DNA of 64,000 nt from IMG/VR virus record IMGVR_UViG_3300026488_000246, positions 1 through 64,000 of that record; one strand, written 5' to 3'. Below are positions 16,453 through 24,292 of the stretch, piece by piece (position 1 is the stretch's first letter; each line of letters opens with the position of its first letter). A program made the translations under genes and the position numbers. Origin of the DNA: a virus. Under the pieces are notes generated by a model that saw nothing but the letters and a program-made list of their open reading frames with translations, was not told the DNA's origin and did no database searches.

Positions 16453-17712
16453 ATGGACAGAAACAAGTTAGCAGAGCTAGCAAAAGCTTACATTACAACA
16501 TCAGGAAAGAAAAGGTTCTACATCTTCAAAGAGATTGAGCCATTTCTTTCATCTCTCCAAATTAGAAATCTTTTCAAAGATGACGGAACGTATAACACGT
16601 ATGATGGATCTTTGTCTGCTGAGCAAAAACTTTTCATTTGCCAGCAACTCGCAGAAGGTCATTTTACTTTCGAAATGCCTCTTTGTCCAGCATGTAAAAA
16701 GCTACTTAGACGTGATCCTTTCAAGGAAGATTCTATCTGTTCTTCTAAATCCCAAACATGTAATACATGGCTTATGAGGCATAAGAATCAACAACTGAAA
16801 ACAAAACAAGATAGCTATTCTAGAGTAAGAGTTGCAGCATCTAGAATATTAGATACGGAAGACATTGAGACCATTGCAAAAAAGCGTTTGTCTGATGATA
16901 AAGGTGGATACTATTCTGCAGCTATTGCTCTTGCAATAGAGAATGGAACTCTTCATATTGAGAATCTACCAGAAAATTGGAAGAGTATGAAACGTTTAGT
17001 TACTGAATGGGTTGCAAAAAGAATCGTTGAGAATCAACCATTAACATGGCCAACATGCAAGAATTGTGGTAAGTTACTTAAAAATCCACTTGGAACATTC
17101 TGCAGTGCTTATTGTAGCAATACATACAAAGCTAAAGTAAGAAAACAGTTGAAAGATAAGCAATTGGCAAGTTATACGACGGAGACTCACTTTGAAAACA
17201 TACTTAAACACAATAACATCCGTTATCAGAGACAAGTAAAGATTGGCCAATATATCGTTGATTTCCTTCTACCAGACTTCAATATGATTGTAGAAATTGA
17301 TGGTATTCAGCATTATATGTATCATTCGGGTTTCAAAGATTTGAGTAAAACTGAATTTCTCAATAAGCAAGGATTCAAAGTTGTAAGAATACCATTCTAC
17401 ATTCCATTAGAGCAGAGATTTTTGGATGCTTATTTTGATCAACCAAAACTTAAAGCTATTATGGATAACATTGATTGGTTAGGATTCAAGTACATTACAC
17501 AGGATGTTTGGTTATGTGGAAGCAATGCAATAAACTTTGTTAAGACACTTCAGTTTCTGACTTCAAAAGGATTAACAAGGGATGTAAATACGATACTTCA
17601 AACAGCATTTCAACATAAACATGTTATCCTAGATAGCATATTTTATGAAGTAGATTCTCCTTTAAAGAATCTTAGTGTTATTGAATCCAAGCTCTCTAAG
17701 ATCTTTGGATAA
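16453..17712 (+). CDS. Vsr/EDxHD-type homing endonuclease
   Basis: 419 aa. The catalytic domain is at about residues 241-320: ETHFENILKHNNIRYQRQVK, then YIVDFLLPDF (Asp270/Asp275), IVEIDGIQHY (Asp283, His287) and KVVRIPFY, the layout of very-short-patch-repair-like EDxHD nucleases. Two zinc-ribbon-like Cys4 modules precede it: CPACKK with downstream C96/C103, and CKNCGK with FCSAYC (202-221). The family is known from fractured phage genes and group I introns (for example the intron enzyme I-Bth0305I). It is free-standing, with its own promoter and an AAAAAGGAGG site, directly downstream of the fractured capsid gene. Inference: it mobilises the capsid intron/fracture. The C-terminal 100 aa probably bind DNA. 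Confidence 0.8.
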   Translation: MDRNKLAELAKAYITTSGKKRFYIFKEIEPFLSSLQIRNLFKDDGTYNTYDGSLSAEQKLFICQQLAEGHFTFEMPLCPACKKLLRRDPFKEDSICSSKSQTCNTWLMRHKNQQLKTKQDSYSRVRVAASRILDTEDIETIAKKRLSDDKGGYYSAAIALAIENGTLHIENLPENWKSMKRLVTEWVAKRIVENQPLTWPTCKNCGKLLKNPLGTFCSAYCSNTYKAKVRKQLKDKQLASYTTETHFENILKHNNIRYQRQVKIGQYIVDFLLPDFNMIVEIDGIQHYMYHSGFKDLSKTEFLNKQGFKVVRIPFYIPLEQRFLDAYFDQPKLKAIMDNIDWLGFKYITQDVWLCGSNAINFVKTLQFLTSKGLTRDVNTILQTAFQHKHVILDSIFYEVDSPLKNLSVIESKLSKIFG

Positions 17713-17721
17713 GTCATTCAC

Positions 17722-17752
17722 GGAGTGGATACCATTTTTCGGTATCCACTCC
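17722..17752 (+). terminator. Terminator after the endonuclease
   Basis: Perfect 12-bp stem GGAGTGGATACC (17722-17733) with GGTATCCACTCC (17741-17752), loop ATTTTTC. Confidence 0.8.
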
Positions 17753-17777
17753 AACAAAATTCAAATGGAGGTGTGAT

Positions 17778-18227
17778 ATGCTTCTTCTAATTTCACTACT
17801 GAAAAATGATAGTGAGAAACTAGAACCAGAATACAACTCAACCAGAGCACTTATCTTTGTTTCAATTCTTGGAATTCTAAGCAGTATCGTACCAATCTCT
17901 ATCTTAACTTGGTTAGCTTTTCAGAATGTTGTATTTGTGATGTTGGATATGTTTCTGTTTGTTTTGGGTACGATAATTGGTATCGTAGGTGGTAATGATG
18001 CAACAAATAATGCGGAAGATGAATACAGTAATGTAACTCTTCGAGGTCTTATAGGAGATGCAATGTTAATAGGTGTATTCTTTGGAGTCTTTCTTTACTT
18101 CTTTGATTTAGGATATGCTATTGTAAAGATTGTAGACATAATTGGTGATAAAGTAGATCAATGGTGTAGGAGAAAACCAAGTAACAAACAAAAGCTTTCT
18201 CAACTTTCTAATAGGGGTGAGACATGA
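17778..18227 (+). CDS. Membrane protein, paralogue family A (copy 1)
   Basis: 149 aa with about three membrane segments (24-46, 52-70, 97-120), the last ending in FDLGYAIVKIVDIIGDKVDQW and a basic Ser/Asn/Lys tail. The tail motif recurs in the next gene (FDVGLVLGRIIHLVSNKIDQW) and at 23698 (FEIGWFICRLCTKLYRG), so the three are paralogues. Strong ATGGAGGTG site; first gene of the accessory island, which lacks the 50-bp element. Function unknown; superinfection exclusion or lysis control are possibilities without direct support. Confidence 0.7.
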   Translation: MLLLISLLKNDSEKLEPEYNSTRALIFVSILGILSSIVPISILTWLAFQNVVFVMLDMFLFVLGTIIGIVGGNDATNNAEDEYSNVTLRGLIGDAMLIGVFFGVFLYFFDLGYAIVKIVDIIGDKVDQWCRRKPSNKQKLSQLSNRGET

Positions 18228-18673
18228 TTTTTATGCTATATGAGCTTAAGGAGAAATCAAAACTAGTTACAGGATGTAACTATAAGAAAGCTTATCTTTT
18301 GTCATCTATGATATTCATACTCTCAATGACTCCACTCGCTTTATTCATGATATGGCTTGCAACATTACATTTCATTCTAGCGATACTTGTAGGTATTTTG
18401 TTCCTCATTGGCGTACATATTGGTGCTAGTTATTATCTTAAAACAGTTAACAAAAATGTACAAGAAGATCAGGATTACATCACGTTACAAGCATTGTTAG
18501 AAGATTCATTTGTTGCGGGAATTCTTTATGGAATCTTTCTTTGTTCATTCGATGTTGGTCTTGTTTTAGGAAGAATCATACACCTGGTTTCTAATAAGAT
18601 AGACCAATGGTTGAGAAATGATTCATCAACCAAGAGAAAGGTGAAATGTAATGGAGGGTGGAATGCTGTTTAA
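18224..18673 (+). CDS. Membrane protein, paralogue family A (copy 2)
   Basis: 149 aa, starts in the ATGA overlap with copy 1, so translationally coupled. Three or four membrane segments (YLLSSMIFILSMTPLALFMI, ILAILVGILFLIGVHIGASY, GILYGIFLCSFDVGLVLG), then KIDQWLRNDSS and a basic tail. Same length and layout as copy 1 but low identity, so the duplication is old. The end overlaps the start of the next gene. Confidence 0.7.
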   Translation: MIFMLYELKEKSKLVTGCNYKKAYLLSSMIFILSMTPLALFMIWLATLHFILAILVGILFLIGVHIGASYYLKTVNKNVQEDQDYITLQALLEDSFVAGILYGIFLCSFDVGLVLGRIIHLVSNKIDQWLRNDSSTKRKVKCNGGWNAV

Positions 18674-19172
18674 AAGGTTTCTTGATCACCCAGAAAGAAA
18701 CAATAGAGAGAAATTAGAACAACTCACTCATAACCCAGAAGAGGAAGTAGACAATGAAGAGAAATCAGAATCATACACTGACTCTTCAGAGCTAGTTGCG
18801 AATCTTCAACAATACCAACAGAAGATTCAACCGTTATGTGACATCGTGAAAGAATTAATACGTTGTTTTCCATTTGAGATGTATCGTATTCTCATAAATC
18901 AGAAATTTACAACTTTTGCTATCAAAGGTGTTAATTGGCGTTTTCCAGAAAGTCTAAGAGAATGTAGAGATAAGTTTCAAGTAACCCTTGTTGATGATGC
19001 TTTATGTGTTTATTGCAGAAGCAGGGTTGCTGGTGAATGGTTTGAATCTTATGTTACCAGATGGAAAATGAATGATTTTATCTATGCTTTAATTCAAATA
19101 AGTCGATCATTTGGACTAAACAACCTGATTGAAAAGCTTCACATGATACACGATAGTTTACTTGAAGAATGA
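18663..19172 (+). CDS. Soluble acidic protein, island family B (copy 1)
   Basis: 169 aa from ATG 18663, which has GGAGGG at ideal spacing; an alternative ATG at 18651 adds four residues and cannot be excluded. Acidic, disordered-looking N-terminus (NPEEEVDNEEKSESYTDSSE) followed by a helical/strand region. Similar in design to 22860-23411: acidic low-complexity start, then PLxxIVxELxxxF near residue 60. Lies after the paired membrane genes, as that gene lies after the other membrane gene. Unknown function. Confidence 0.6.
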   Translation: MLFKRFLDHPERNNREKLEQLTHNPEEEVDNEEKSESYTDSSELVANLQQYQQKIQPLCDIVKELIRCFPFEMYRILINQKFTTFAIKGVNWRFPESLRECRDKFQVTLVDDALCVYCRSRVAGEWFESYVTRWKMNDFIYALIQISRSFGLNNLIEKLHMIHDSLLEE

Positions 19173-19188
19173 TGATTGAGAGGTTGAA

Positions 19189-19446
19189 ATGGAAGCTCCT
19201 TCCTTCATTGCAATATTCGTTAAAGTTAGTCTTGTTGTTCTTCTGTTCAATGTTTTGCTGCTACTTATCAGGGCATCTTTCTTTTATGATATTAGAAGCT
19301 ATATTTTCTCATCCAGACGTCTCTTGTATATTCTACTAATATTTCTATTCTCAATAATGATTTACAGTATTCCTTATATGTATCGATACAAACCCCCGCC
19401 ACCAGTATCTATTAATACAACTACTAAGAACTACTTAATGAACTGA
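19189..19446 (+). pseudogene. 5' part of family C membrane protein, cut by the IS607 element
   Basis: 85 codons beginning MEAPSFIAIFVKVSLVVLLF, closely parallel to the start of the intact paralogue at 22075 (MESPSFISILIKTGIVILLL), including RRLLYILLIFLFSIMIY matching NRLLYALLAVMLSPVIY. The frame runs into the transposable element and stops at 19444-19446. The missing C-terminal part lies at 21496-22051 on the far side of the element. Ribosome site GAGAGGTTGAA is intact, so a truncated two-TM peptide may still be made. Confidence 0.8.
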
Positions 19447-19461
19447 ATTCAAGGAGGGTTC

Positions 19462-20112
19462 ATGAAACTTACACAAGAATTCTACACACCAAGAGAAGTA
19501 GCTGAATTGATTGGTGTTTCACCAGATACAATTAGAATCTGGATTAACAATGGAACTATTTCGAGTGAGCATGTTATTCGGTTAAAAACTGGGAGAATCA
19601 AGATTACACGACAAGGGGTAATGAATCTTCTATCACAAAAAGGTATTGATGTTGAAAAGAAAACTGTAGTTTATGCAAGAGAAAGGTCCTCTCATCAGAA
19701 AGAAAGTTTAAAGAAGCAAGTAGATGCTTTAATAGATTGGGCAAATCATAACGGATATCGAGTTGATGAAGTCATAACAGATTTAGCATCAGGCATGAAT
19801 TTCAATAGACCTGGATTGCATAAACTTATTGATATGGCAGAAAAAGGTGAATTGCGTTATGTAATCATAGCTTATAAAGACAGACTAGCTAGATTTGGAT
19901 TTGAATTCATACAATGGTTGCTCAACAAACATGGATGTGAAGTTATAATTGTCAATCAGTTAGAAGACAAACCAAATTCTCAATCTGAGATCGTAGAAGA
20001 TATGATTGCTATCATTCATTATTTTGCAATGAAATTATATGGAGCAAGAAGTTATAAAAGAAAAGCAAAAACCATTGAGGAGTGTATACTCAATGAAGCT
20101 AAGAAGAGTTGA
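19462..20112 (+). CDS. tnpA: IS607-family serine recombinase TnpA
   Basis: 216 aa. N-terminal MerR-like helix-turn-helix: FYTPREVAELIGVSPDTIRI (residues 7-26), which directs DNA binding. The catalytic serine-recombinase domain follows: VVYARERSSHQKESLKKQVD with the nucleophilic Ser, ITDLASGMNFNRPGLHKLID, and IIAYKDRLARFGFE (the conserved Arg pair). It cuts and rejoins DNA through a Ser-DNA intermediate to move the element. ATG behind AAGGAGGG. Full-length with all key residues visible, so probably active. The tnpB start overlaps its last 20 nt. Confidence 0.92.
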   Translation: MKLTQEFYTPREVAELIGVSPDTIRIWINNGTISSEHVIRLKTGRIKITRQGVMNLLSQKGIDVEKKTVVYARERSSHQKESLKKQVDALIDWANHNGYRVDEVITDLASGMNFNRPGLHKLIDMAEKGELRYVIIAYKDRLARFGFEFIQWLLNKHGCEVIIVNQLEDKPNSQSEIVEDMIAIIHYFAMKLYGARSYKRKAKTIEECILNEAKKS

Positions 20113-21472
20113 TAAATTCAGGATTAAGTACAATGAGTTACAACATGCATATTTTACTACAGTTGCTAAACGTTATACATTTTGCTTAAACCTTTTATCC
20201 GAATGGTTGTACTTCTACATCAATAAGAGGAATCAAGAATGGTTTGATTTGCTTGAATATAAAATATTTAGAAACGATTATTCAATGATGAAAGGTTTTC
20301 CTTACAAGCTTTATATGCATTTCAAGAATCAGCTACCTACTTCAATGAATCAGAATCTGTTTCGAGAAGCATTACAGATTGCTAGATCCAGGAGATCAAT
20401 GGACAAAATCTATCATTCTAGAATTTCCTATTTTGGCTTTACCTATACGAATATAAGTAAATCTAACTCTAATGTGTTTCTACTTCCAAGATCCAAATAT
20501 CTTCGTAAATGCTTTCCAAAGGTTTATCTAACAATACCTCAATCCGTTATAAACCATCTTAAATCCGAAACGAATAGATACCATTTTCAGTTTCGTTTCA
20601 TCAATGGCCAATGGTGGTGTTATATTAACAAGCAAATCAATGTGCAACATGATAATACCACAAAAGAACGAATATTTGCTGCTATAGATCTGAATATGAA
20701 TGATATTGCATTTATTGATGAAGTTACAAAACAACCAGTTCTTCTGTCTTTAAAGCATATCATATGGAAATCGATAAAACTTTTCAAGAAGTATCAAAAG
20801 GCTCAATCATGCAATAACAACAAACTTTCAAAGGTTTACAGATACAAAATTAAACGTCTCTTTGAGGAGACATTCAAACTTTATGCAATACGCATCATTC
20901 AACATTGTAAATCTGTTGGTGTAAACAGATTGGCTATCGGAAGTGTAAAACCTACATTATCAAAGAAGGAACTTTCCAGAATGTTAAGACGTCTTTGGAA
21001 TATGATTCCATGGACATACTTTATTGACTATCTGAAACATTATGGAGAGAAATTTGGGATCTTTGTTTACAAAATTAATGAGGCTTATACATCCAAAGCA
21101 TCAGCTCTTGATAATGATCCTCTTCCAGAAAGAAAGTCTTCAATAAGTTTTTCAGGTAGAAGAATTTCTCGTGGTTTGTACCAGACATCTGATGGTACTG
21201 TCATTCATGCAGATGTCAATGCATCCGCAAATATTCTCAGAAGGGCTGCACAAAGATTCAATAAAGCTATTACTTTTACAAAGAACCAACTCTCTGCAGT
21301 CAGGAGAGTTGGTTGTCAGTTGTTGAATCAAATGAAACTTTCAGAAGCAATTGAATTTAAGAAACTCAAAGATTACATAGCCAACCCAGGCAAGTTCTAT
21401 ACAGAACTTGTCAGGTTGGTAAAGAGCAGTCACCGCGTACCTGCATTCCAGAACTTCATGCTTTCTAATTGA
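20093..21472 (+). CDS. tnpB: TnpB RNA-guided nuclease, IS607 type
   Basis: 459 aa from ATG 20093 (GAGGAG ten bases upstream; a longer frame from 20039 lies inside tnpA). RuvC motif I is AAIDLNMNDIAFID; the final Asp motif is GTVIHADVNASANILRR. The usual motif II Glu is replaced (LAIGSVKP), and Glu in NEAYTSKAS is a candidate substitute. The zinc-ribbon cysteines are absent: the region reads ALDNDPLPE...FSGRRISRGLYQTSDG, a Cys-less variant seen in a known subset of OrfB/TnpB proteins. It would use the RNA encoded at its 3' end to cut DNA at the donor site and favour element retention. Confidence 0.9.
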   Translation: MKLRRVDKFRIKYNELQHAYFTTVAKRYTFCLNLLSEWLYFYINKRNQEWFDLLEYKIFRNDYSMMKGFPYKLYMHFKNQLPTSMNQNLFREALQIARSRRSMDKIYHSRISYFGFTYTNISKSNSNVFLLPRSKYLRKCFPKVYLTIPQSVINHLKSETNRYHFQFRFINGQWWCYINKQINVQHDNTTKERIFAAIDLNMNDIAFIDEVTKQPVLLSLKHIIWKSIKLFKKYQKAQSCNNNKLSKVYRYKIKRLFEETFKLYAIRIIQHCKSVGVNRLAIGSVKPTLSKKELSRMLRRLWNMIPWTYFIDYLKHYGEKFGIFVYKINEAYTSKASALDNDPLPERKSSISFSGRRISRGLYQTSDGTVIHADVNASANILRRAAQRFNKAITFTKNQLSAVRRVGCQLLNQMKLSEAIEFKKLKDYIANPGKFYTELVRLVKSSHRVPAFQNFMLSN

Positions 21473-21494
21473 AATTCTGGTTTAAGGTACGCAT
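21286..21494 (+). ncRNA. Putative omega-RNA (reRNA) scaffold overlapping the tnpB 3' end
   Basis: Three strong stem-loops in a row: CCAACTCTC/GAGAGTTGG (21286-21312); CCAACC/GGTTGG with inner CAAGTTCT/AGAACTTG (21381-21419); and GCGTACCT/AGGTACGC with inner CCAGAA/TTCTGG (21435-21492). The last stem closes exactly at the inferred right end of the element, so the guide would begin at about ATATCTAGGTCAACC, the disrupted gene. This fits the known position of TnpB guide RNAs. Confidence 0.7.
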
Positions 21495-21495
21495 A

Positions 21496-22051
21496 TCTAG
21501 GTCAACCTGTGAATGCAGATCTTCAAGAGACTATTGTAGGAATTTTCTTTGTAGCTCTTTTTTCATCTCCATTGTTAATGGGTATAATATTTTACGATGA
21601 AGGGATAAGTCATTTACGACGTGATAGGCTGAAACTTTTCAAAGGTATATTTCAACATAAAGATATTATTGATGTTATTGTCAGACTTGCAAAACTTTCT
21701 GATGAAATTAGAGTAAACATAGATGACGATATCATATCAATTGTTGAGACACCTGAATTCATAGATCCATTCCTTGCTAAATTCGATAAACTGCTCCCAT
21801 ACATTTTGAGAGATATGGATCTGCAGGATGATTGTCCAGTGATGTTAAATGACAAAGAAAAGAAGTCAGTTTTAGTAAATTGGATTTTGTATTGGATCAT
21901 GCCTATGAATCATCCTAATCTTCCTGAATTTAGGGAGAAGATACACAGCATAATTGAGCAGGCTCATAGAAGATACATAAAAAGCATATGCAGAAACTCT
22001 TGGAAAGTTCGGGAAAATCATAGAGATAAGTTAAAGAAACTAGCACAGTAA
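21496..22051 (+). pseudogene. 3' part of family C protein, cut by the IS607 element
   Basis: The frame is open from the element edge (LGQPVNADLQETIVGIFF); a GTG at 21509 could start a 180-aa product but has no ribosome site. It parallels residues ~80-251 of the intact paralogue at 22075: FIDPFLAKFDKLLPYILRDM versus FIGPFLTNFDRLLPYILVDM, and VLVNWILYWIM versus ILINWILYWIS. Joined with 19189-19446 it would restore one protein of about 265 aa. A copy of its last 70 bp is found at 23613-23684. Confidence 0.8.
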
Positions 22052-22074
22052 GTTTTTCGCAGAAGGAGGTTGAA

Positions 22075-22830
22075 ATGGAATCTCCGTCTTTCATTTCTAT
22101 ATTGATTAAGACAGGGATTGTTATTCTTCTACTCGATATTTTTCATCTGTATGTGTTAAAATCTAGACTATCATCTATAAAAAGCTTCATTTTTCATCCA
22201 AATCGCCTTTTGTATGCTTTACTTGCAGTTATGTTGTCACCGGTAATTTATCTTAGCTGGTGTTTCATACAGAATAAACAAGAAAAATCTGTTATGTTTC
22301 TAGGTTATCCTATGAATGTAAGTATGGCTGAGATGATGATAGTGATAAGCTTTACTATGACTACAATACTGTTATGCATATTGATGTATGTAGAAGAATT
22401 AGAAGAAACTTATCTACATCTTGATAGATTGAATCTTCTTAGAAAACTATCGCATTCAAGTCAGATCATTGATAAACTCGTAGAACTCGCCGAAATGGAT
22501 GCGGATATTAAAGATATTACGCATATTGTTGAGAAACCGTTGTTTATAGGTCCATTTCTTACAAATTTTGACAGATTACTTCCATACATCCTTGTCGATA
22601 TGGGATTTAGTAAGGATTATCCTGTCTTATTAGAAGATGAAGAAAAGAGACCAATTCTGATAAACTGGATCTTGTATTGGATCTCATACCCTCGGTCAGA
22701 ATGTTCCAAATTCTCTGAGAAAATTCAATCCTTAATCAAGAGAGCTAATGAAAGATATAAGAAGAAATACGTACATGAAATAACAAATCAACTGGAATCT
22801 CAAAGAGATAATCTGAAGAGATTGACGTAG
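22075..22830 (+). CDS. Membrane protein, family C (intact copy)
   Basis: 251 aa. Three membrane segments (about 7-26, 42-60, 85-105: MAEMMIVISFTMTTILLCIL), then a cytosolic-looking domain with FIGPFLTNFDRLLPYILVDM and ILINWILYWISYP. Strong GAAGGAGG site. It is the intact version of the gene broken by the IS607 element just upstream, so one full copy remains. No catalytic motif seen; unknown function. Confidence 0.7.
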   Translation: MESPSFISILIKTGIVILLLDIFHLYVLKSRLSSIKSFIFHPNRLLYALLAVMLSPVIYLSWCFIQNKQEKSVMFLGYPMNVSMAEMMIVISFTMTTILLCILMYVEELEETYLHLDRLNLLRKLSHSSQIIDKLVELAEMDADIKDITHIVEKPLFIGPFLTNFDRLLPYILVDMGFSKDYPVLLEDEEKRPILINWILYWISYPRSECSKFSEKIQSLIKRANERYKKKYVHEITNQLESQRDNLKRLT

Positions 22831-22859
22831 AGAACCACAAACTTTAGCAGGAGGTCAAT

Positions 22860-23411
22860 ATGGTTGAATTAGAGAGTACTAAATGGTACAAACAGAAACT
22901 TGAAGAGCTTACTAACAATGAAAATGATGAGAATAACGATGATACACGTAACGTACCCATAAATGATACATCCATTTATAACATCAGAGAGTCTTATGAA
23001 CTCTATAGAAAACATGTACTTGAACCTTTAGTTGAAATATGTAATGAATTGCTCGAAACATTCAAAGTTGAATTAATTGAAACGTTTAGGCGTGATATTG
23101 ATAAGTTTGCATGTAGAGATATGAGTTTATCGTCCAATGATGCAAGACTTCTCGAGATGTACTACCAATGTAAACCTAAGATACAAGCTATAAATGATTC
23201 GCTTATGTTCATTTGGAAACACGATGTCTTTACTGATCTTATTGATTTCGTTATAATTAGACCGAAATTCATACCAGATTTCATTAGAGTTTTGAGAAAC
23301 AATTTCATGGGCCTTATTCCAGGAATTGAGAAACGACTTGATGAAATAGCCGATTACGCCAGAAGTTTACGCAAGGTTAAAGATGGTAAACGGAATCAGC
23401 AAGGTAAGTAG
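22860..23411 (+). CDS. Soluble acidic protein, island family B (copy 2)
   Basis: 183 aa. Starts MVELESTKWYKQKLEELTNN with an Asn/Asp-rich disordered run (NENDENNDD), then a helical domain with PLVEICNELLETFKVELIE, parallel to PLCDIVKELIRCFPFEMYR in 18663-19172. AGGAGGT site. Basic C-terminal tail. Unknown function; it repeats the order membrane gene - soluble gene seen earlier in the island. Confidence 0.65.
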   Translation: MVELESTKWYKQKLEELTNNENDENNDDTRNVPINDTSIYNIRESYELYRKHVLEPLVEICNELLETFKVELIETFRRDIDKFACRDMSLSSNDARLLEMYYQCKPKIQAINDSLMFIWKHDVFTDLIDFVIIRPKFIPDFIRVLRNNFMGLIPGIEKRLDEIADYARSLRKVKDGKRNQQGK

Positions 23412-23478
23412 ACAGCGTCATCTTACGTGAATGATAGATTTCAATCTCTAGCAAAATCTCAATACAAGGAGATGTAGT

Positions 23479-23604
23479 ATGTGTGGAATAGTTGGTTGTT
23501 TCACAAGAGAAGGTGCAGTTGATAAGGATGTTATCAGAATCTTATTCAAACACAATGAAAAAAGAGGAAGAGATGGTTGGGGTTACGTAGTTTGTGATAC
23601 ATAA
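23479..23604 (+). pseudogene. Truncated copy of the amidotransferase 5' end
   Basis: 41 codons beginning MCGIVGCFTREG and ending VVCDT then TAA, nearly identical to the first 41 codons of the gene at 24293, including the ribosome site context (AAGGAGATGTAGT). The Cys2 nucleophile is present but the rest of the domain is missing, so it cannot be active. Confidence 0.85.
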
Positions 23605-23612
23605 AAAAGTAT

Positions 23613-23684
23613 ATGCAGAAACTCTTGGAAAATTCGGGGAACCATAAAGATAAGTTAAAGAAACTAGCACAGTAAGTTTTCGTA
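23613..23684 (+). repeat. Duplicated 3' end of the broken family C gene
   Basis: About 70 bp (ATGCAGAAACTCTTGGAAAA to the AGCACAGTAAGTTTTCG region) repeats 21985-22063 with few changes and is joined directly to the amidotransferase fragment. This marks a recombination junction. Confidence 0.8.
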
Positions 23685-23697
23685 AGAGAGGTATGAA

Positions 23698-24135
23698 ATG
23701 CTGGTTGCGATAGATTTGATTCGTATTATGGTCGATAAACTACGCGAAGATTATAAAGAGCGCGAATTGACTATGTTGTTAGGTCTATCCTACATAGTAG
23801 GCTGTTTAATCGGATTGGCAATCCTCGTTTTAGTTAGCATACTCTCAAACTATAGTCCTATGATGGGTATTATGGAAGTTTTCCTGTTTGGGTTTTGCGT
23901 ATCCATAATTACCTTCCCTCATATATTGGACGATATGGAATTGATGCCCAACAGCCTTTTGGAACCACTATTGGTTTCAGGTATTATCGGGACTTTCGCT
24001 GGAATAACAGCTTTCGGTTTTGAGATAGGTTGGTTTATTTGTAGACTATGTACAAAACTGTATCGTGGATTAGAAATGAGTCTTCGTAGAGAAGAATCTA
24101 ATAAGGAAAAGTTAAGTAATCTCTCCGATAAATGA
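23698..24135 (+). CDS. Membrane protein, paralogue family A (copy 3)
   Basis: 145 aa with about four membrane segments (MLLGLSYIVGCLIGLAILVL, MEVFLFGFCVSIITFP, VSGIIGTFAGITAFGFEIGW), then a basic tail RREESNKEKLSNLSDK that parallels RRKPSNKQKLSQLSN in copy 1 at 17778. GAGAGGT site. Located after the duplicated fragments, so the island seems to have grown by repeated segment duplication. Unknown function. Confidence 0.7.
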   Translation: MLVAIDLIRIMVDKLREDYKERELTMLLGLSYIVGCLIGLAILVLVSILSNYSPMMGIMEVFLFGFCVSIITFPHILDDMELMPNSLLEPLLVSGIIGTFAGITAFGFEIGWFICRLCTKLYRGLEMSLRREESNKEKLSNLSDK

Positions 24136-24292
24136 GGGATGGTTAAACTTGAAGGATGTTTCAGCAGGATTTGTCACTAATTCATCACGGGCTGCTATAT
24201 ACACTTTCTTGAAGAGGCTGAGCTTTACTTAAGACAGCTTTAAGAATGCTAAATTTATAAACCAATGAATTCTTCTGACCGAGGTGATGTAC

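Larger units (their letters stand above)
19441..21495 (+). mobile_element. IS607-family element (TnpA + TnpB + omega-RNA)
   Basis: The element contains a serine recombinase with an N-terminal MerR-like helix-turn-helix and an overlapping TnpB, the IS607 layout. It splits a family C gene. Comparing the two halves with the intact paralogue at 22075 puts the left junction at about 19440 (after ...YLM) and the right junction at about 21493 (before CTAGGTCAACCT, Leu-Gly-Gln-Pro, matching Leu-Gly-Tyr-Pro in the paralogue). Junctions are good to a few bases. IS607 elements make no long target duplication, in agreement with the flanks. Confidence 0.85.

Noticed and set aside
20093-21472. TnpB as a Cas12-type effector
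   Set aside because: It overlaps an IS607 recombinase gene, is 459 aa and has transposon-type ends; no CRISPR nearby.
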